DNA of 33,148 bases from Burkholderia sp. BCC0506 (GCF_902833145.1 NZ_CADFEN010000024.1:1-33148); one strand, 5' to 3'; counted from the stretch's first letter, positions 1-8,336 are shown. Translations and numbers: made by a program. The notes: generated by a model from the sequence alone, not told the origin.

Positions 1-8
1 GCTGTTAA

Positions 9-47
9 TTTTTAAAGAGCAATTCTGCGAGAAACTCCGTGTTTCTC
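9..47 (-). promoter_or_regulatory. rRNA operon leader with boxB-like hairpin and boxA antitermination site
   Basis: On the minus strand, positions 22-9 read TTGCTCTTTAAAAAT, a close match to the rrn boxA core (TGCTCTTTAACA) bound by the NusB/NusE antitermination complex. Just upstream on that strand, 47-29 form a hairpin with a 7-bp stem (GAGAAAC/GTTTCTC) and 5-nt loop, in the place of boxB. The order hairpin, then boxA, then AATTAACAGC is that of a 16S rRNA leader. The 16S gene would lie beyond the left edge of the window, so it cannot be confirmed here. A tRNA operon leader is the less likely alternative. Confidence 0.82.
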
Positions 48-81
48 AGCAGTGCTGCGTTTTCAGCAGCAGAGAAACGAG

Positions 82-110
82 ATTATGAACCGTGTTTCGC
101 AGCGCGTCAA
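82..110 (-). promoter_or_regulatory. rRNA operon promoter P2 (sigma-70)
   Basis: The minus strand carries TTGACG (110-105), a 17-nt spacer and CATAAT (87-82). Each hexamer matches the sigma-70 consensus at five of six positions. The site lies about 35 nt upstream of the boxB-like hairpin and boxA. This is the promoter-proximal architecture expected of a strong rRNA promoter. Confidence 0.82.
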
Positions 111-242
111 CAACTTTCTGAACGACTTCGTTGCGACTGCGGGGCTCAACTTCCGTACCGCCAAGGCTCGCTACTTCCGAACCCCGACAGCACCGCTTCC
201 CTTCCTTCCGCGCGGCGTTTCCGTAAGCGCGAAAGAGGCGTG

Positions 243-271
243 ATTCTAAGCACCTGCCCCCATCCGCGCAA
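243..271 (-). promoter_or_regulatory. rRNA operon promoter P1 (sigma-70, stringent-type discriminator)
   Basis: The minus strand has TTGCGC (271-266), a 17-nt spacer and TAGAAT (248-243). The -10 is followed by CACGCCTC, a GC-rich discriminator like that of ppGpp-controlled rRNA P1 promoters. An A/T-rich tract (TTTTTCAAACTTTCTTC) sits just upstream of the -35 where an UP element would be. P1 and P2 are about 160 bp apart, a tandem arrangement like that of E. coli rrn operons. The -35 itself is weak (three of six), so this call depends on the context. Confidence 0.65.
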
Positions 272-292
272 GCGCTTTGTGAAGAAAGTTTG

Positions 293-331
293 AAAAAGCC
301 TCCCGTGCGCTCGCGCGCACGGAGGCTTTTT
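293..331 (-). terminator. Bidirectional rho-independent terminator after paaF-like gene
   Basis: The inverted repeat GCCTCCcGTGCGC / GCGCACGGAGGC (one bulged base) is flanked by AAAAA on the left and TTTTT on the right, so it can work in both directions. It lies 75 bp past the stop of the leftward enoyl-CoA hydratase gene and immediately upstream of the rRNA P1 region, so it should stop read-through into the rRNA operon. Confidence 0.88.
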
Positions 332-405
332 ACCAACCGGACGAGGCGCTCACGACGATAACGGGTACAGGCCACCGTCGTGCCCCCCGCGTCGACACCG
401 GCCGA

Positions 406-1182
406 TTAGCGGTGCTTGAACACAGGCTTGCGCTTCTCGACGAATGCCGCCATCCCTTCCTTCTGGTCTTCCGTCGCGAACAGCGAATGGAACAACCGGC
501 GCTCGAAGTGGACGCCTTCAGCCAGCGTCGTCTCGTACGCGCGGTTCACCGACTCCTTGACCATCATGACCGCCGGCAGCGAAAACTCGGCGATCGTCGT
601 CGCGGCGGCAATCGCCTCGTCGAGCAGCTTGTCAGCCGGCAGCACGCGCGATACAAGCCCGGCACGCTCGGCCTCGGCCGCGTCCATGAAGCGCGCGGTC
701 AGGCACATGTCCATCGCCTTCGCCTTCGATACCGCGCGCGGCAAGCGCTGCGTGCCGCCCGCGCCCGGCATCACGCCCAGCTTGATCTCCGGCTGACCGA
801 ACTTGGCCGTGTCCGCCGCGAAGATGATGTCGCACATCATCGCGAGTTCGCAGCCGCCGCCCAGCGCAAAGCCCGATACCGCCGCAATGATCGGTTTGCG
901 GATCGCGCGGACCGTCTCCCAGTTGCGCGTGATGTAGTCACCCCGATAAACATCCATATAGGAGTAGGTCGCCATCATGCCGATGTCCGCGCCGGCCGCA
1001 AACGCCTTCTCGCTCCCGGTCACGACGATCGCGCCGATATCGTCGTCCGCATCGAACGCCTTCAGCGCAGCACCCAGCTCATCCATCAGCGCATCGTTCA
1101 GCGCATTCAGCGCCTTCGGACGGTTCAGGGTCACCAGACCGACACGCCCCCGGGTCTCCACCAGGATGTTCTCGTAAGCCAT
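406..1182 (-). CDS. paaF: Enoyl-CoA hydratase, phenylacetate pathway (PaaF-like)
   Basis: This 258-residue crotonase-family protein should hydrate a trans-2-enoyl-CoA to the 3-hydroxyacyl-CoA in the cytoplasm. In the phenylacetate route this would be the beta-oxidation step on 2,3-dehydroadipyl-CoA. Both hydratase glutamates are present: E112 in GGGCELA and E132 in QPEIKLG, followed by [12 protein letters not shown]. The oxyanion-hole motif FAAGADI lies at 61-67. The start is supported by GAGGAG a few bases upstream of the ATG. The gene is divergent from paaN across a PaaR-like palindrome, which argues for a paa role. It is also very close to general short-chain crotonases, so a broader beta-oxidation role cannot be excluded. 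The symbol paaF rests on context and on the known Burkholderia cluster order. Confidence 0.85.
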   Translation of the reverse strand: MAYENILVETRGRVGLVTLNRPKALNALNDALMDELGAALKAFDADDDIGAIVVTGSEKAFAAGADIGMMATYSYMDVYRGDYITRNWETVRAIRKPIIAAVSGFALGGGCELAMMCDIIFAADTAKFGQPEIKLGVMPGAGGTQRLPRAVSKAKAMDMCLTARFMDAAEAERAGLVSRVLPADKLLDEAIAAATTIAEFSLPAVMMVKESVNRAYETTLAEGVHFERRLFHSLFATEDQKEGMAAFVEKRKPVFKHR

Positions 1183-1251
1183 CTATTTCTCCTCGATCAA
1201 TGAAATGAGAAACGCCTCGCACATGCGAATAGTTTGATGCTACCATTCTCC

Positions 1252-1267
1252 GACCAACCGGTCGGTT
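1252..1267. promoter_or_regulatory. PaaR-type palindromic operator between paaF and paaN
   Basis: GACCAACCGGTCGGTT is a near-perfect palindrome (ACCgACCGGTCGGT with one mismatched position). It resembles the operator described for the TetR-family repressor PaaR of beta-proteobacteria, which is released by phenylacetyl-CoA. On the minus strand the left half coincides with a possible -35 (TTGGTC, 1257-1252), 17 nt from AACTAT (1234-1229). A repressor here would block the paaF-like promoter and probably that of paaN, whose ATG is 45 bp away. No PaaR gene lies in the window. Confidence 0.7.
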
Positions 1268-1311
1268 AATTAATCGATCCGATCCCTCTCAACGATCACC
1301 AGGCCGCCGCC

Positions 1312-3018
1312 ATGACCCATGCACTGTTCACGAAGCACGAAGACACGCTGAAGCACGCACTCGCCGCCATCGAGAGCCGCGGGTACTGGAGCCCGTTCGC
1401 CGAAATGCCGAGTCCCAAAGTGTACGGGGAAAGCGCAAGCGCGGACGGTGAGGCCGCGTTCAAGTCGCACCTCGACAAGACCTTCGTGCTCGACCAGCCG
1501 GCGTCCGGCGAAACGGTCGGCGCCGAGCGCTCGCCGTACGGTATCGCGCTGGGCGTCCGGTATCCGAAATCGACGCCCGATGCACTGATCGCCGCAGCAA
1601 TCGCCGCGCAACGCACGTGGCGCGAAGCCGGCCCGAAGGCCTGGGTCGGCGTCAGCCTCGAGATCCTCGCGCGCCTGAACCGTGCAAGCTTCGAAATTGC
1701 CTACAGCGTGATGCACACCACGGGGCAAGCGTTCATGATGGCGTTCCAGGCCGGCGGCCCGCACGCGCAGGACCGCGCCCTCGAGGCGGTTGCCTATGCG
1801 TGGGACGAACTGCGTCGCATCCCGGCCGATGCGCACTGGGAAAAGCCGCAAGGCAAGAACCCGCCGCTCGCGATGCACAAGCGCTATACGATCGTGCCGC
1901 GCGGCACGGGCCTCGTGCTCGGCTGCTGCACGTTCCCGACCTGGAACGGCTACCCGGGCCTGTTCGCCGATCTGGCAACGGGTAATACCGTGATCGTCAA
2001 ACCGCACCCGGGTGCGATCCTGCCGCTCGCCATCACGGTACGAATCGCCCGCGACGTGCTGCGCGAAGCCGGGTTCGATCCGAACGTCGTCACGCTCCTC
2101 GCGACCGAACCTAACGACGGGGCCCTCGTCCAGGATCTCGCGCTGCGCCCCGAGATCAAGCTGATCGACTTCACCGGCAGCACGCAGAACGGCACGTGGC
2201 TCGAACGCCATGCCCACCAGGCACAGGTCTACACCGAGAAGGCCGGCGTCAACCAGATCGTGATCGACTCGACCGACGACCTGAAGGCCGCCGCCAGGAA
2301 CATCGCATTCTCGCTGGCACTGTACTCCGGCCAGATGTGCACGGCACCGCAGAACATCTACGTACCGCGCGACGGCATCCGGACGGCCGAGGGCCACGCG
2401 AGCTTCGACGAAGTCGCGCAAGCGATCGCGGTTGCCGTGCAGAAACTCACCGGCGACCCGGCACGCTCGGTCGAACTGATCGGCGCGATCCAGAACGATG
2501 GCGTGACCGCGCGCATCGACGACGCACGCAAGCTCGGCCGCGTGCTCGCCGAGAGCGTGCCCCTCCAGCATCCCGCCTTCCCCGATGCGCGCGTGCGCAC
2601 GCCGCTCGTGCTGCAACTCGACGTGGCCGACCGCGAGAAATTCACGCAGGAATGGTTCGGCCCGATCTCGTTCGTGATCGCGACCGACTCGACCGCGCAA
2701 TCGCTCGACCTGGCCGGTGAAATCGCCGCCGAGCATGGCGCGCTGACCCTCTCCGTCTACAGCACCGACGATGCAGTCGTCGACGCCGCGCATGACGCGG
2801 CAGTACGCGGCGGCGTCGCGCTGTCGATCAACCTGACGGGCGGTGTATTCGTCAACCAGTCGGCCGCGTTCTCCGACTTCCACGGCACGGGCGCGAACCC
2901 GGCAGCCAACGCGGCGCTGGCCGACCCGGCATTCGTCGCCAACCGGTTCCGCGTGGTGCAAAGCCGCGTCCATGTTGCCCCGAGGGCGGTGCCGGCGGAA
3001 GCTGGCCAGACGGCATAA
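1312..3018 (+). CDS. paaN: Phenylacetate degradation aldehyde dehydrogenase PaaN (PaaZ), stand-alone ALDH form
   Basis: This 568-residue member of the aldehyde dehydrogenase superfamily should oxidise the 3-oxo-5,6-dehydrosuberyl-CoA semialdehyde formed when the oxepin-CoA ring opens. The likely nucleophile is C343 in SGQMCTAPQN and the likely general base is E309 in YTEKAGVNQ. Their 34-residue spacing equals the E268-C302 spacing of classical ALDHs. The C-terminus ends in the ALDH fold, with no MaoC-like hydratase domain as in the roughly 680-residue E. coli PaaZ. The ring-opening hydrolase must therefore be encoded elsewhere. The ATG has only a weak AGG upstream. It is the first gene of the rightward paa run and is called paaZ in some Burkholderia work. 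Confidence 0.9.
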   Translation: MTHALFTKHEDTLKHALAAIESRGYWSPFAEMPSPKVYGESASADGEAAFKSHLDKTFVLDQPASGETVGAERSPYGIALGVRYPKSTPDALIAAAIAAQRTWREAGPKAWVGVSLEILARLNRASFEIAYSVMHTTGQAFMMAFQAGGPHAQDRALEAVAYAWDELRRIPADAHWEKPQGKNPPLAMHKRYTIVPRGTGLVLGCCTFPTWNGYPGLFADLATGNTVIVKPHPGAILPLAITVRIARDVLREAGFDPNVVTLLATEPNDGALVQDLALRPEIKLIDFTGSTQNGTWLERHAHQAQVYTEKAGVNQIVIDSTDDLKAAARNIAFSLALYSGQMCTAPQNIYVPRDGIRTAEGHASFDEVAQAIAVAVQKLTGDPARSVELIGAIQNDGVTARIDDARKLGRVLAESVPLQHPAFPDARVRTPLVLQLDVADREKFTQEWFGPISFVIATDSTAQSLDLAGEIAAEHGALTLSVYSTDDAVVDAAHDAAVRGGVALSINLTGGVFVNQSAAFSDFHGTGANPAANAALADPAFVANRFRVVQSRVHVAPRAVPAEAGQTA

Positions 3019-3062
3019 CCCGATTGGCCGACGTGCAAACGCCGCCATGTTCTCTACCATGA

Positions 3063-3088
3063 ACGAATCCGCCACCAAGCGGGTTCGT
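3063..3088 (+). repeat. Hairpin between paaN and the thiolase gene
   Basis: ACGAATCCGC and GCGGGTTCGT form a 10-bp stem with one G-U wobble and a 6-nt loop, in the 87-bp gap before the thiolase start. No T-run follows, so it is not a rho-independent terminator. An mRNA processing or stability element is possible but unproven. Confidence 0.4.
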
Positions 3089-3105
3089 CACTCATCGATA
3101 CGCCC

Positions 3106-4308
3106 ATGACAGACGCCTACATCTGCGACGCGATTCGCACCCCCATCGGCCGCTACGGCGGTGCGCTGAAAGATCTCCGTGCCGACGACCTCGGCGCGGT
3201 GCCGCTCAAGGCGCTGATCGAGCGCAACCGCGACGTCGACTGGGCGGCGATCGACGACGTGATCTTCGGTTGCGCGAATCAGGCCGGCGAGGACAACCGC
3301 AACGTCGCGCGCATGTCGGCGCTACTGGCGGGCCTGCCGACCGCCGTGCCGGGCACGACGCTGAACCGGCTGTGCGGCTCCGGCATGGACGCGGTCGGCA
3401 CGGCCGCGCGCGCGATCAAGGCAGGCGAGGCGCGCCTGATGATCGCGGGTGGCGTCGAGAGCATGACGCGCGCGCCGTTCGTGATGGGCAAGGCCACGAG
3501 CGCGTTCGCGCGCCAGGCCGACATCTTCGACACGACGATCGGCTGGCGCTTCGTCAATCCGCTGATGAAGCAGATGTACGGTGTCGATTCGATGCCGGAG
3601 ACGGCCGAGAACGTCGCGGTCGACTACCACATCAGCCGCGCGGATCAGGACCTGTTCGCGCTGCGCAGCCAGCAGAAGGCGGCGCGGGCGCAGCAGGACG
3701 GCACGCTCGCTGAAGAAATCGTCGCGGTCACGATTGCGCAGAAGAAAGGCGATGCCATCGTCGTGTCGCGCGACGAGCATCCGCGCGAAACGTCGCTCGA
3801 AGCGCTCGCGAAGCTGAAGGGCGTGGTACGGCCAGACGGTTCGGTGACGGCCGGCAACGCGTCGGGCGTCAACGACGGCGCCTGCGCGCTGCTGCTCGCC
3901 AATGCGCAGGCGGCCGACCAGTATGGCCTGCGCCGCCGCGCGCGCGTGGTCGGCATGGCGACGGCCGGCGTCGCGCCGCGCGTGATGGGCATCGGCCCCG
4001 CGCCGGCCACGCAGAAACTGCTGCACCAGCTCGGCATGCGCATCGACCAGTTCGACGTGATCGAGCTGAACGAGGCGTTCGCATCGCAAGGTCTCGCCGT
4101 GCTGCGCATGCTCGGCGTCGCTGACGACGATCCGCGCGTGAACCCGAACGGCGGTGCGATCGCGCTCGGCCACCCGCTCGGTGCATCGGGCGCGCGGCTT
4201 GTCACCACGGCGCTCCATCAACTCGAGCGTACCGGCGGCCGCTTCGCGCTCTGTACGATGTGCATCGGCGTCGGCCAGGGCATCGCGATCGCGATCGAAC
4301 GCGTGTAA
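3106..4308 (+). CDS. paaJ: 3-oxoadipyl-CoA / 3-oxo-5,6-dehydrosuberyl-CoA thiolase (PaaJ/PcaF type)
   Basis: This 400-residue thiolase cleaves 3-oxoadipyl-CoA to succinyl-CoA and acetyl-CoA, and in phenylacetate breakdown also cleaves the C8 3-oxo intermediate. The full thiolase signature is present: nucleophile C90 in NRLCGSGMDA, the NEAF motif, H356 in GHPLGASG, and C386 in CTMCIGVGQG. The N-terminus (ICDAIRTPIGRYGGALKDLR) is typical of the beta-ketoadipyl-CoA thiolase subfamily. Length matches the family. It follows paaN and precedes paaG in the same direction. The same enzyme type serves protocatechuate catabolism as PcaF, but here the neighbours point to phenylacetate. Confidence 0.9.
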   Translation: MTDAYICDAIRTPIGRYGGALKDLRADDLGAVPLKALIERNRDVDWAAIDDVIFGCANQAGEDNRNVARMSALLAGLPTAVPGTTLNRLCGSGMDAVGTAARAIKAGEARLMIAGGVESMTRAPFVMGKATSAFARQADIFDTTIGWRFVNPLMKQMYGVDSMPETAENVAVDYHISRADQDLFALRSQQKAARAQQDGTLAEEIVAVTIAQKKGDAIVVSRDEHPRETSLEALAKLKGVVRPDGSVTAGNASGVNDGACALLLANAQAADQYGLRRRARVVGMATAGVAPRVMGIGPAPATQKLLHQLGMRIDQFDVIELNEAFASQGLAVLRMLGVADDDPRVNPNGGAIALGHPLGASGARLVTTALHQLERTGGRFALCTMCIGVGQGIAIAIERV

Positions 4309-4353
4309 CCGACGCGCCGCGCGCCTATAACGAAGTCATGAAGGAGATACTGC

Positions 4354-5145
4354 ATGTCCTATCAGGCGATCCAGCTGGATATCGATCCGGCCGCGGGCGT
4401 GGCCATGATCACGCTCAACCGCCCCGACAAGCTGAACAGCTTCACGCGGGCGATGCATCGCGAACTGCAGTCGGCGCTCGATGAAGTCGAGGCGGCCGGT
4501 GCACGCGCGCTGATTCTGACGGGCGCGGGGCGCGGCTTTTGCGCGGGACAGGATCTGGCCGACCTCGATTTCACGCCGGGCGCATCCACCGACCTCGGCG
4601 CGCTGATCGACGAGCATTTCAATCCGCTGATCCGCCGTCTGCAACGTCTGCCGATTCCGGTAATCGCCGCCGTCAACGGCACAGCGGCCGGCGCCGGCGC
4701 GAATCTCGCGCTCGCGTGCGATCTCGTGTTCGCCGCCCGCTCGAGCAGTTTCATCCAGGCTTTCGTCAAGATCGGGCTCGTACCCGATTCGGGCGGCACG
4801 TGGTTCCTGCCGCAACGCGTCGGCATGGCGCGCGCGCTGGGGCTCGCGCTGACCGGCGACAAGCTGGGCGCCGAACAGGCCGAACAGTGGGGCCTGATCT
4901 GGCGTGCGGTCGACGACGACGCCCTCGTCGCGACCGCACGCAAGCTCGCCACCCAGCTCGCGCAGCAGCCGACGCTCGCCATCGCGTCGATCAAGCAATC
5001 GATGCGAGACAGCGTCACGAACACGCTCGATCAGCAGCTCGACCTGGAACGCGACCTGCAGCGCAAGCTCGGCCAGTCGCACGACTATGCGGAAGGCGTG
5101 CAGGCTTTCATCGAGAAGCGCGCGCCTCGCTTCGAGGGGCGTTGA
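4354..5145 (+). CDS. paaG: Ring-1,2-epoxyphenylacetyl-CoA isomerase PaaG
   Basis: This 263-residue crotonase-family protein should convert ring-1,2-epoxyphenylacetyl-CoA to oxepin-CoA and shift double bonds in later intermediates. Neither hydratase glutamate is kept: the first site is N117 (GAGANLALACD) and the second is in QAFVKIG. The PaaG-type aspartate D145 is present in GLVPDSGGTWFLP. FCAGQDL (62-68) supplies the oxyanion-hole region. A strong AAGGAG (4341-4346) 7 nt before the ATG fixes the start. The stop is one base before the paaI start, so the two are probably translationally coupled. Confidence 0.9.
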   Translation: MSYQAIQLDIDPAAGVAMITLNRPDKLNSFTRAMHRELQSALDEVEAAGARALILTGAGRGFCAGQDLADLDFTPGASTDLGALIDEHFNPLIRRLQRLPIPVIAAVNGTAAGAGANLALACDLVFAARSSSFIQAFVKIGLVPDSGGTWFLPQRVGMARALGLALTGDKLGAEQAEQWGLIWRAVDDDALVATARKLATQLAQQPTLAIASIKQSMRDSVTNTLDQQLDLERDLQRKLGQSHDYAEGVQAFIEKRAPRFEGR

Positions 5146-5146
5146 C

Positions 5147-5599
5147 ATGACGAACGCCGCCGCCACGCTCGACCCTGATTCCGTCGCCCGCGCCACCGCG
5201 CAGGCCATGTACGACGCCGACGCCTGCAGCCGCGCGTTCGGCATGGAAATCGCCGAAGTCCGCGCCGGCTATGCGCGCCTGCAGATGCGCGTGCGGCCCG
5301 AATTCCTGAACGGGCACCAGACCTGTCACGGCGGAATCATCTTCACGCTCGCCGATTCGACGTTCGCGTTCGCGTGCAACTCGTACAACCTGAATGCGGT
5401 CGCGGCCGGCTGCTCGATCGAATTCCTGCGCCCCGTGCACGGCGGCGACCTGCTGACGGCCGAGGCGATCGAACAGGCGCGCGCCGGTCGCCACGGCATC
5501 TACGACATCCGCGTCACGAACCAGACAGGCGACACGGTCGCGATGTTTCGCGGCAAATCCGCCCAGATCAAGGGCACGGTCATCCCGGCAGACCGCTGA
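5147..5599 (+). CDS. paaI: Hydroxyphenylacetyl-CoA thioesterase PaaI
   Basis: This 150-residue hotdog-fold thioesterase releases CoA from dead-end phenylacetate intermediates and so protects the CoA pool. The conserved stretch is NGHQTCHGGIIFTLAD, with H61-G-G and the catalytic aspartate D70 nine residues later, the same spacing as in E. coli PaaI. I chose the ATG at 5147, one base after the paaG stop, because the product then has the family length. A longer in-frame opening upstream overlaps paaG and is not credible. The gene sits between paaG and paaK in the same operon. Confidence 0.92.
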   Translation: MTNAAATLDPDSVARATAQAMYDADACSRAFGMEIAEVRAGYARLQMRVRPEFLNGHQTCHGGIIFTLADSTFAFACNSYNLNAVAAGCSIEFLRPVHGGDLLTAEAIEQARAGRHGIYDIRVTNQTGDTVAMFRGKSAQIKGTVIPADR

Positions 5600-5637
5600 C
5601 GTCGACGGCTCGCCCATAACAAACACTGGAGACATGC

Positions 5638-6936
5638 ATGACTACCCCGCTACCGCTCGAGCCGATCGAGACCGCCTCACGCGACGAGCTGACCGCGCTG
5701 CAGCTCGAACGCCTCAAGTGGTCGCTCCGGCACGCGTATGACCACTCGCCCGTCTATCGCCGCAAGTTCGACGAAGCCGGTGTGCATCCCGACGACCTGA
5801 AGACACTCGCCGACCTGTCGCGCTTCCCGTTCACGACCAAGGGCGACCTGCGCGACAACTATCCGTTCGGGATGTTCGCGGTGCCGCAGGACCAGATCTC
5901 GCGCATCCACGCGTCGTCGGGCACGACCGGCAAGCCGACGGTCGTCGGCTATACGGCCGCCGACATCGACACGTGGGCGAATCTCGTCGCACGTTCGATC
6001 CGCGCCGCCGGTGCGCGCCGCGGCGACAAGGTGCACGTCAGCTACGGCTACGGGCTGTTCACGGGCGGGCTCGGCGCGCACTATGGCGCCGAACGCGCAG
6101 GGCTGACCGTGATCCCGTTCGGCGGCGGCCAGACCGAAAAGCAGGTACAGCTGATCCAGGATTTCCGGCCCGACATCATCATGGTCACGCCGAGCTACAT
6201 GCTGTCGATCGCCGACGAGATCGAGCGCCAGGGCCTCGATCCCGTGCACAGCTCGCTGCGCATCGGCATCTTCGGCGCGGAGCCGTGGACCAACGACATG
6301 CGCGTCGCCATCGAACAGCGGATGGGCATCGACGCAGTCGACATTTACGGACTGTCCGAAGTGATGGGGCCGGGCGTGGCGTCCGAATGCGTCGAGACCA
6401 AGGACGGTCCGACCATCTGGGAAGACCACTTCTATCCCGAAATCATCGATCCGGAAACCGGCGAAGTGCTCCCGGACGGCGAACTCGGCGAGCTCGTGTT
6501 CACGTCGCTGACGAAGGAAGCGCTGCCGATCATCCGCTATCGCACGCGCGACCTCACGCGCCTGTTGCCGGGCACCGCCCGGACGATGCGCCGGATGGAG
6601 AAGATCACCGGCCGGTCGGACGACATGATGATCGTGCGCGGCGTCAACGTGTTCCCGACGCAAATCGAGGAACAATTGCTCAAGCAGCGCGCGCTCGCGC
6701 CGCACTATCAGATCGTGCTGACGAAGGAAGGCCCGCTCGACGTGCTGACGCTCAACGTCGAGCCCTGCCCGGAGACCGCGCCCGATTCCGCGGCGATCCA
6801 GGCGGCAAGACAGGCGCTCGCGTACGACATCAAGTCGCTGATCGGCGTGACGGCCGTGATCAACGTGCTGCCCGTAAACGGCATCGAGCGCTCGGTCGGC
6901 AAAGCGCGCCGCGTCGTCGACAAGCGCAAGGGCTGA
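5638..6936 (+). CDS. paaK: Phenylacetate-CoA ligase PaaK
   Basis: This 432-residue adenylate-forming enzyme activates phenylacetate with ATP and CoA to phenylacetyl-CoA, the first step of the pathway and the source of the PaaR inducer. The phosphate-binding motif SSGTTGKP is at 93-100. YGLSEVMGPG starts at Y237, followed by EDHFYPEII, then YRTRDLTRL and GRSDDMMIVRGVNVFPTQIEE in the C-terminal part, all typical of the PaaK family. TGGAGA 5 nt upstream supports the ATG at 5638; an ATG four bases earlier is out of frame. It is the last gene of the paa run, with a strong terminator after it. Confidence 0.94.
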   Translation: MTTPLPLEPIETASRDELTALQLERLKWSLRHAYDHSPVYRRKFDEAGVHPDDLKTLADLSRFPFTTKGDLRDNYPFGMFAVPQDQISRIHASSGTTGKPTVVGYTAADIDTWANLVARSIRAAGARRGDKVHVSYGYGLFTGGLGAHYGAERAGLTVIPFGGGQTEKQVQLIQDFRPDIIMVTPSYMLSIADEIERQGLDPVHSSLRIGIFGAEPWTNDMRVAIEQRMGIDAVDIYGLSEVMGPGVASECVETKDGPTIWEDHFYPEIIDPETGEVLPDGELGELVFTSLTKEALPIIRYRTRDLTRLLPGTARTMRRMEKITGRSDDMMIVRGVNVFPTQIEEQLLKQRALAPHYQIVLTKEGPLDVLTLNVEPCPETAPDSAAIQAARQALAYDIKSLIGVTAVINVLPVNGIERSVGKARRVVDKRKG

Positions 6937-6983
6937 GGCCGCTCGCCGCGCACACGTCGTGTAGCAGCGAATCCGTGCCGCCA

Positions 6984-7027
6984 AATGAAACAGCCCGATC
7001 GACCAACGCCGATCGGGCTGTTTCATT
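6984..7027 (+). terminator. Strong bidirectional terminator after paaK
   Basis: AATGAAACAGCCCGATC and its exact complement form a 17-bp perfect stem with a 10-nt loop. The arms include GAAACAG and CTGTTTC, so uridine-containing flanks are present in both directions. It lies about 50 bp after the paaK stop and also closes the leftward mltA transcript. Confidence 0.88.
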
Positions 7028-7183
7028 CCGAAGCATCGTTCGACGCGACGCGCGCAACCTCACGCAAACCTGATCGCATGGCCGCACCCGTGATCGGGCC
7101 TGCGGCACGGCACGCGCATGAATCGCGCGGCCCATGCCGCCTGTCGTGCGCAGCCCCCTCCGGGCAAGCCGCGCCACCCCGAA

Positions 7184-8308
7184 TCACGAATTCGGGAACA
7201 GCAGCCACATCCGGCCGACCTGCTTCATCCGGCCGGCCAGGTCGCCCGCGTCGTCGCCGAGCCCCCAGAAATAGTCTGCCCGCACGCCGCCCTTGATCGC
7301 CGAGCCCGTATCCTGCGCGAACACGAGCCGGTTCATCGGCGTATTCGTCAGCGGACGCGTGGTCTGCAGGAACACCGGCGTGCCGAGCGGGATCGACGAT
7401 GGATCGACCGCGATCGAGCGCTCCGGCGTCAGCGGCACGCCGAGCGCGCCGATCGGACCGTCCGCGCCGCCATGCGGCGCATCCTCCTTGGTCGGCATGT
7501 CGCGGAAGAACACGAAGCGCGGATTCGTGTCGAGCAGCGCATCGACGCGGGTCGGGTTCGCCTTCGCCCAGGCCTTGATGCCCTGCATCGTCGCCTGCGC
7601 GGGCGTCAGCTCGCCATGATCGAGCAGCCACTTGCCGATCGAACGGTACGGCTGGTTGTTGGTGCCGCCGAAGCCGACCCGCATCACCGAGCCGTCGTCG
7701 AGCAGCACGCGCCCCGAGCCCTGCACCTGCAGGAAGAACGCCTCGATCGGATCGTCGACCCACACGAGCTCGTTGCCGTTCAGGATGCCGGCGCGCTCGA
7801 GCTGCGCGCGTGCCGGCAGCGCGGCACCCGCGCGATAGCCGGCCGGCCAGCGATAGAGCGCGTACTGATACGGGCCGCGGCGCACGCGCGAACCGTGCAG
7901 CAGCGGCTCGTAATAGCCGGTCACGAGCCCGTCGAGCGTACCGTCGGTGTTCGCGAACTGGAACGGCGTGAAATACGTTTCGAAGAAGGCGCGCGCGCTG
8001 CTGACGTCGAGTTCGTCGAGCCGGTCGGCGGCCGCGCAAGCGCGCGCCCAGGCCGGCTGGCGCGCGAGCCGCGCGCAGTTCTGCCGCAGCGCGGCGGTCG
8101 CGCCGATCAGCGAATCGTCCTGCCAGCCCGGCACCTGCTGCCACGCGACCGGCGTGAGCCGCTTCGCGGCCACCTGCCCGGGCACGATCGCCGCGCCGGT
8201 CGGCGGCTTCAGCGCGGAGGTTCGCGTCGGCGCGCCGCCGCACGCGGCGAGCAGCGCCGCCGCGGCAGCAGCGGCCATCCACCCGGCCAGCCGGGGCCCA
8301 AACCACAT
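7184..8308 (-). CDS. mltA: Membrane-bound lytic murein transglycosylase A (lipoprotein)
   Basis: The protein (374 residues from this start) should cleave peptidoglycan glycan strands with formation of 1,6-anhydromuramic acid, anchored in the outer membrane. The N-terminus is a lipoprotein signal: a hydrophobic Ala/Leu stretch ending in LLAAC with the lipidated cysteine at about residue 23. The middle has TGYYEPLLHGSR, and the C-terminus has the 3D domain VFAQDTGSAIKG with a second aspartate in RADYFWGLG, the region holding the MltA catalytic aspartate. I chose the ATG at 8308 because it puts the signal at the very N-terminus. Starts further upstream would add about 50 residues that overlap the opposite-strand miniprotein gene. 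No strong ribosome site is visible. Confidence 0.9.
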   Translation of the reverse strand: MWFGPRLAGWMAAAAAAALLAACGGAPTRTSALKPPTGAAIVPGQVAAKRLTPVAWQQVPGWQDDSLIGATAALRQNCARLARQPAWARACAAADRLDELDVSSARAFFETYFTPFQFANTDGTLDGLVTGYYEPLLHGSRVRRGPYQYALYRWPAGYRAGAALPARAQLERAGILNGNELVWVDDPIEAFFLQVQGSGRVLLDDGSVMRVGFGGTNNQPYRSIGKWLLDHGELTPAQATMQGIKAWAKANPTRVDALLDTNPRFVFFRDMPTKEDAPHGGADGPIGALGVPLTPERSIAVDPSSIPLGTPVFLQTTRPLTNTPMNRLVFAQDTGSAIKGGVRADYFWGLGDDAGDLAGRMKQVGRMWLLFPNS

Positions 8309-8336
8309 ACAATGTCCGTTCTTGATGGAAACCGCC

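Noticed and set aside
1-375. Several short frames of about 60-110 codons at the left edge
   Set aside because: They overlap the rRNA promoters, the leader and a terminator, and show no protein-like features.
1270-3078. Long opposite-strand frame (about 600 codons) over paaN
   Set aside because: Arg/Asp-rich composition without any family motif, fully antisense to a well-supported gene. High GC with strong third-position bias creates such frames.
4904-5146. Upstream extension of PaaI into paaG
   Set aside because: Ser/Arg-rich frame overlapping paaG; the ATG at 5147 gives the correct family length.
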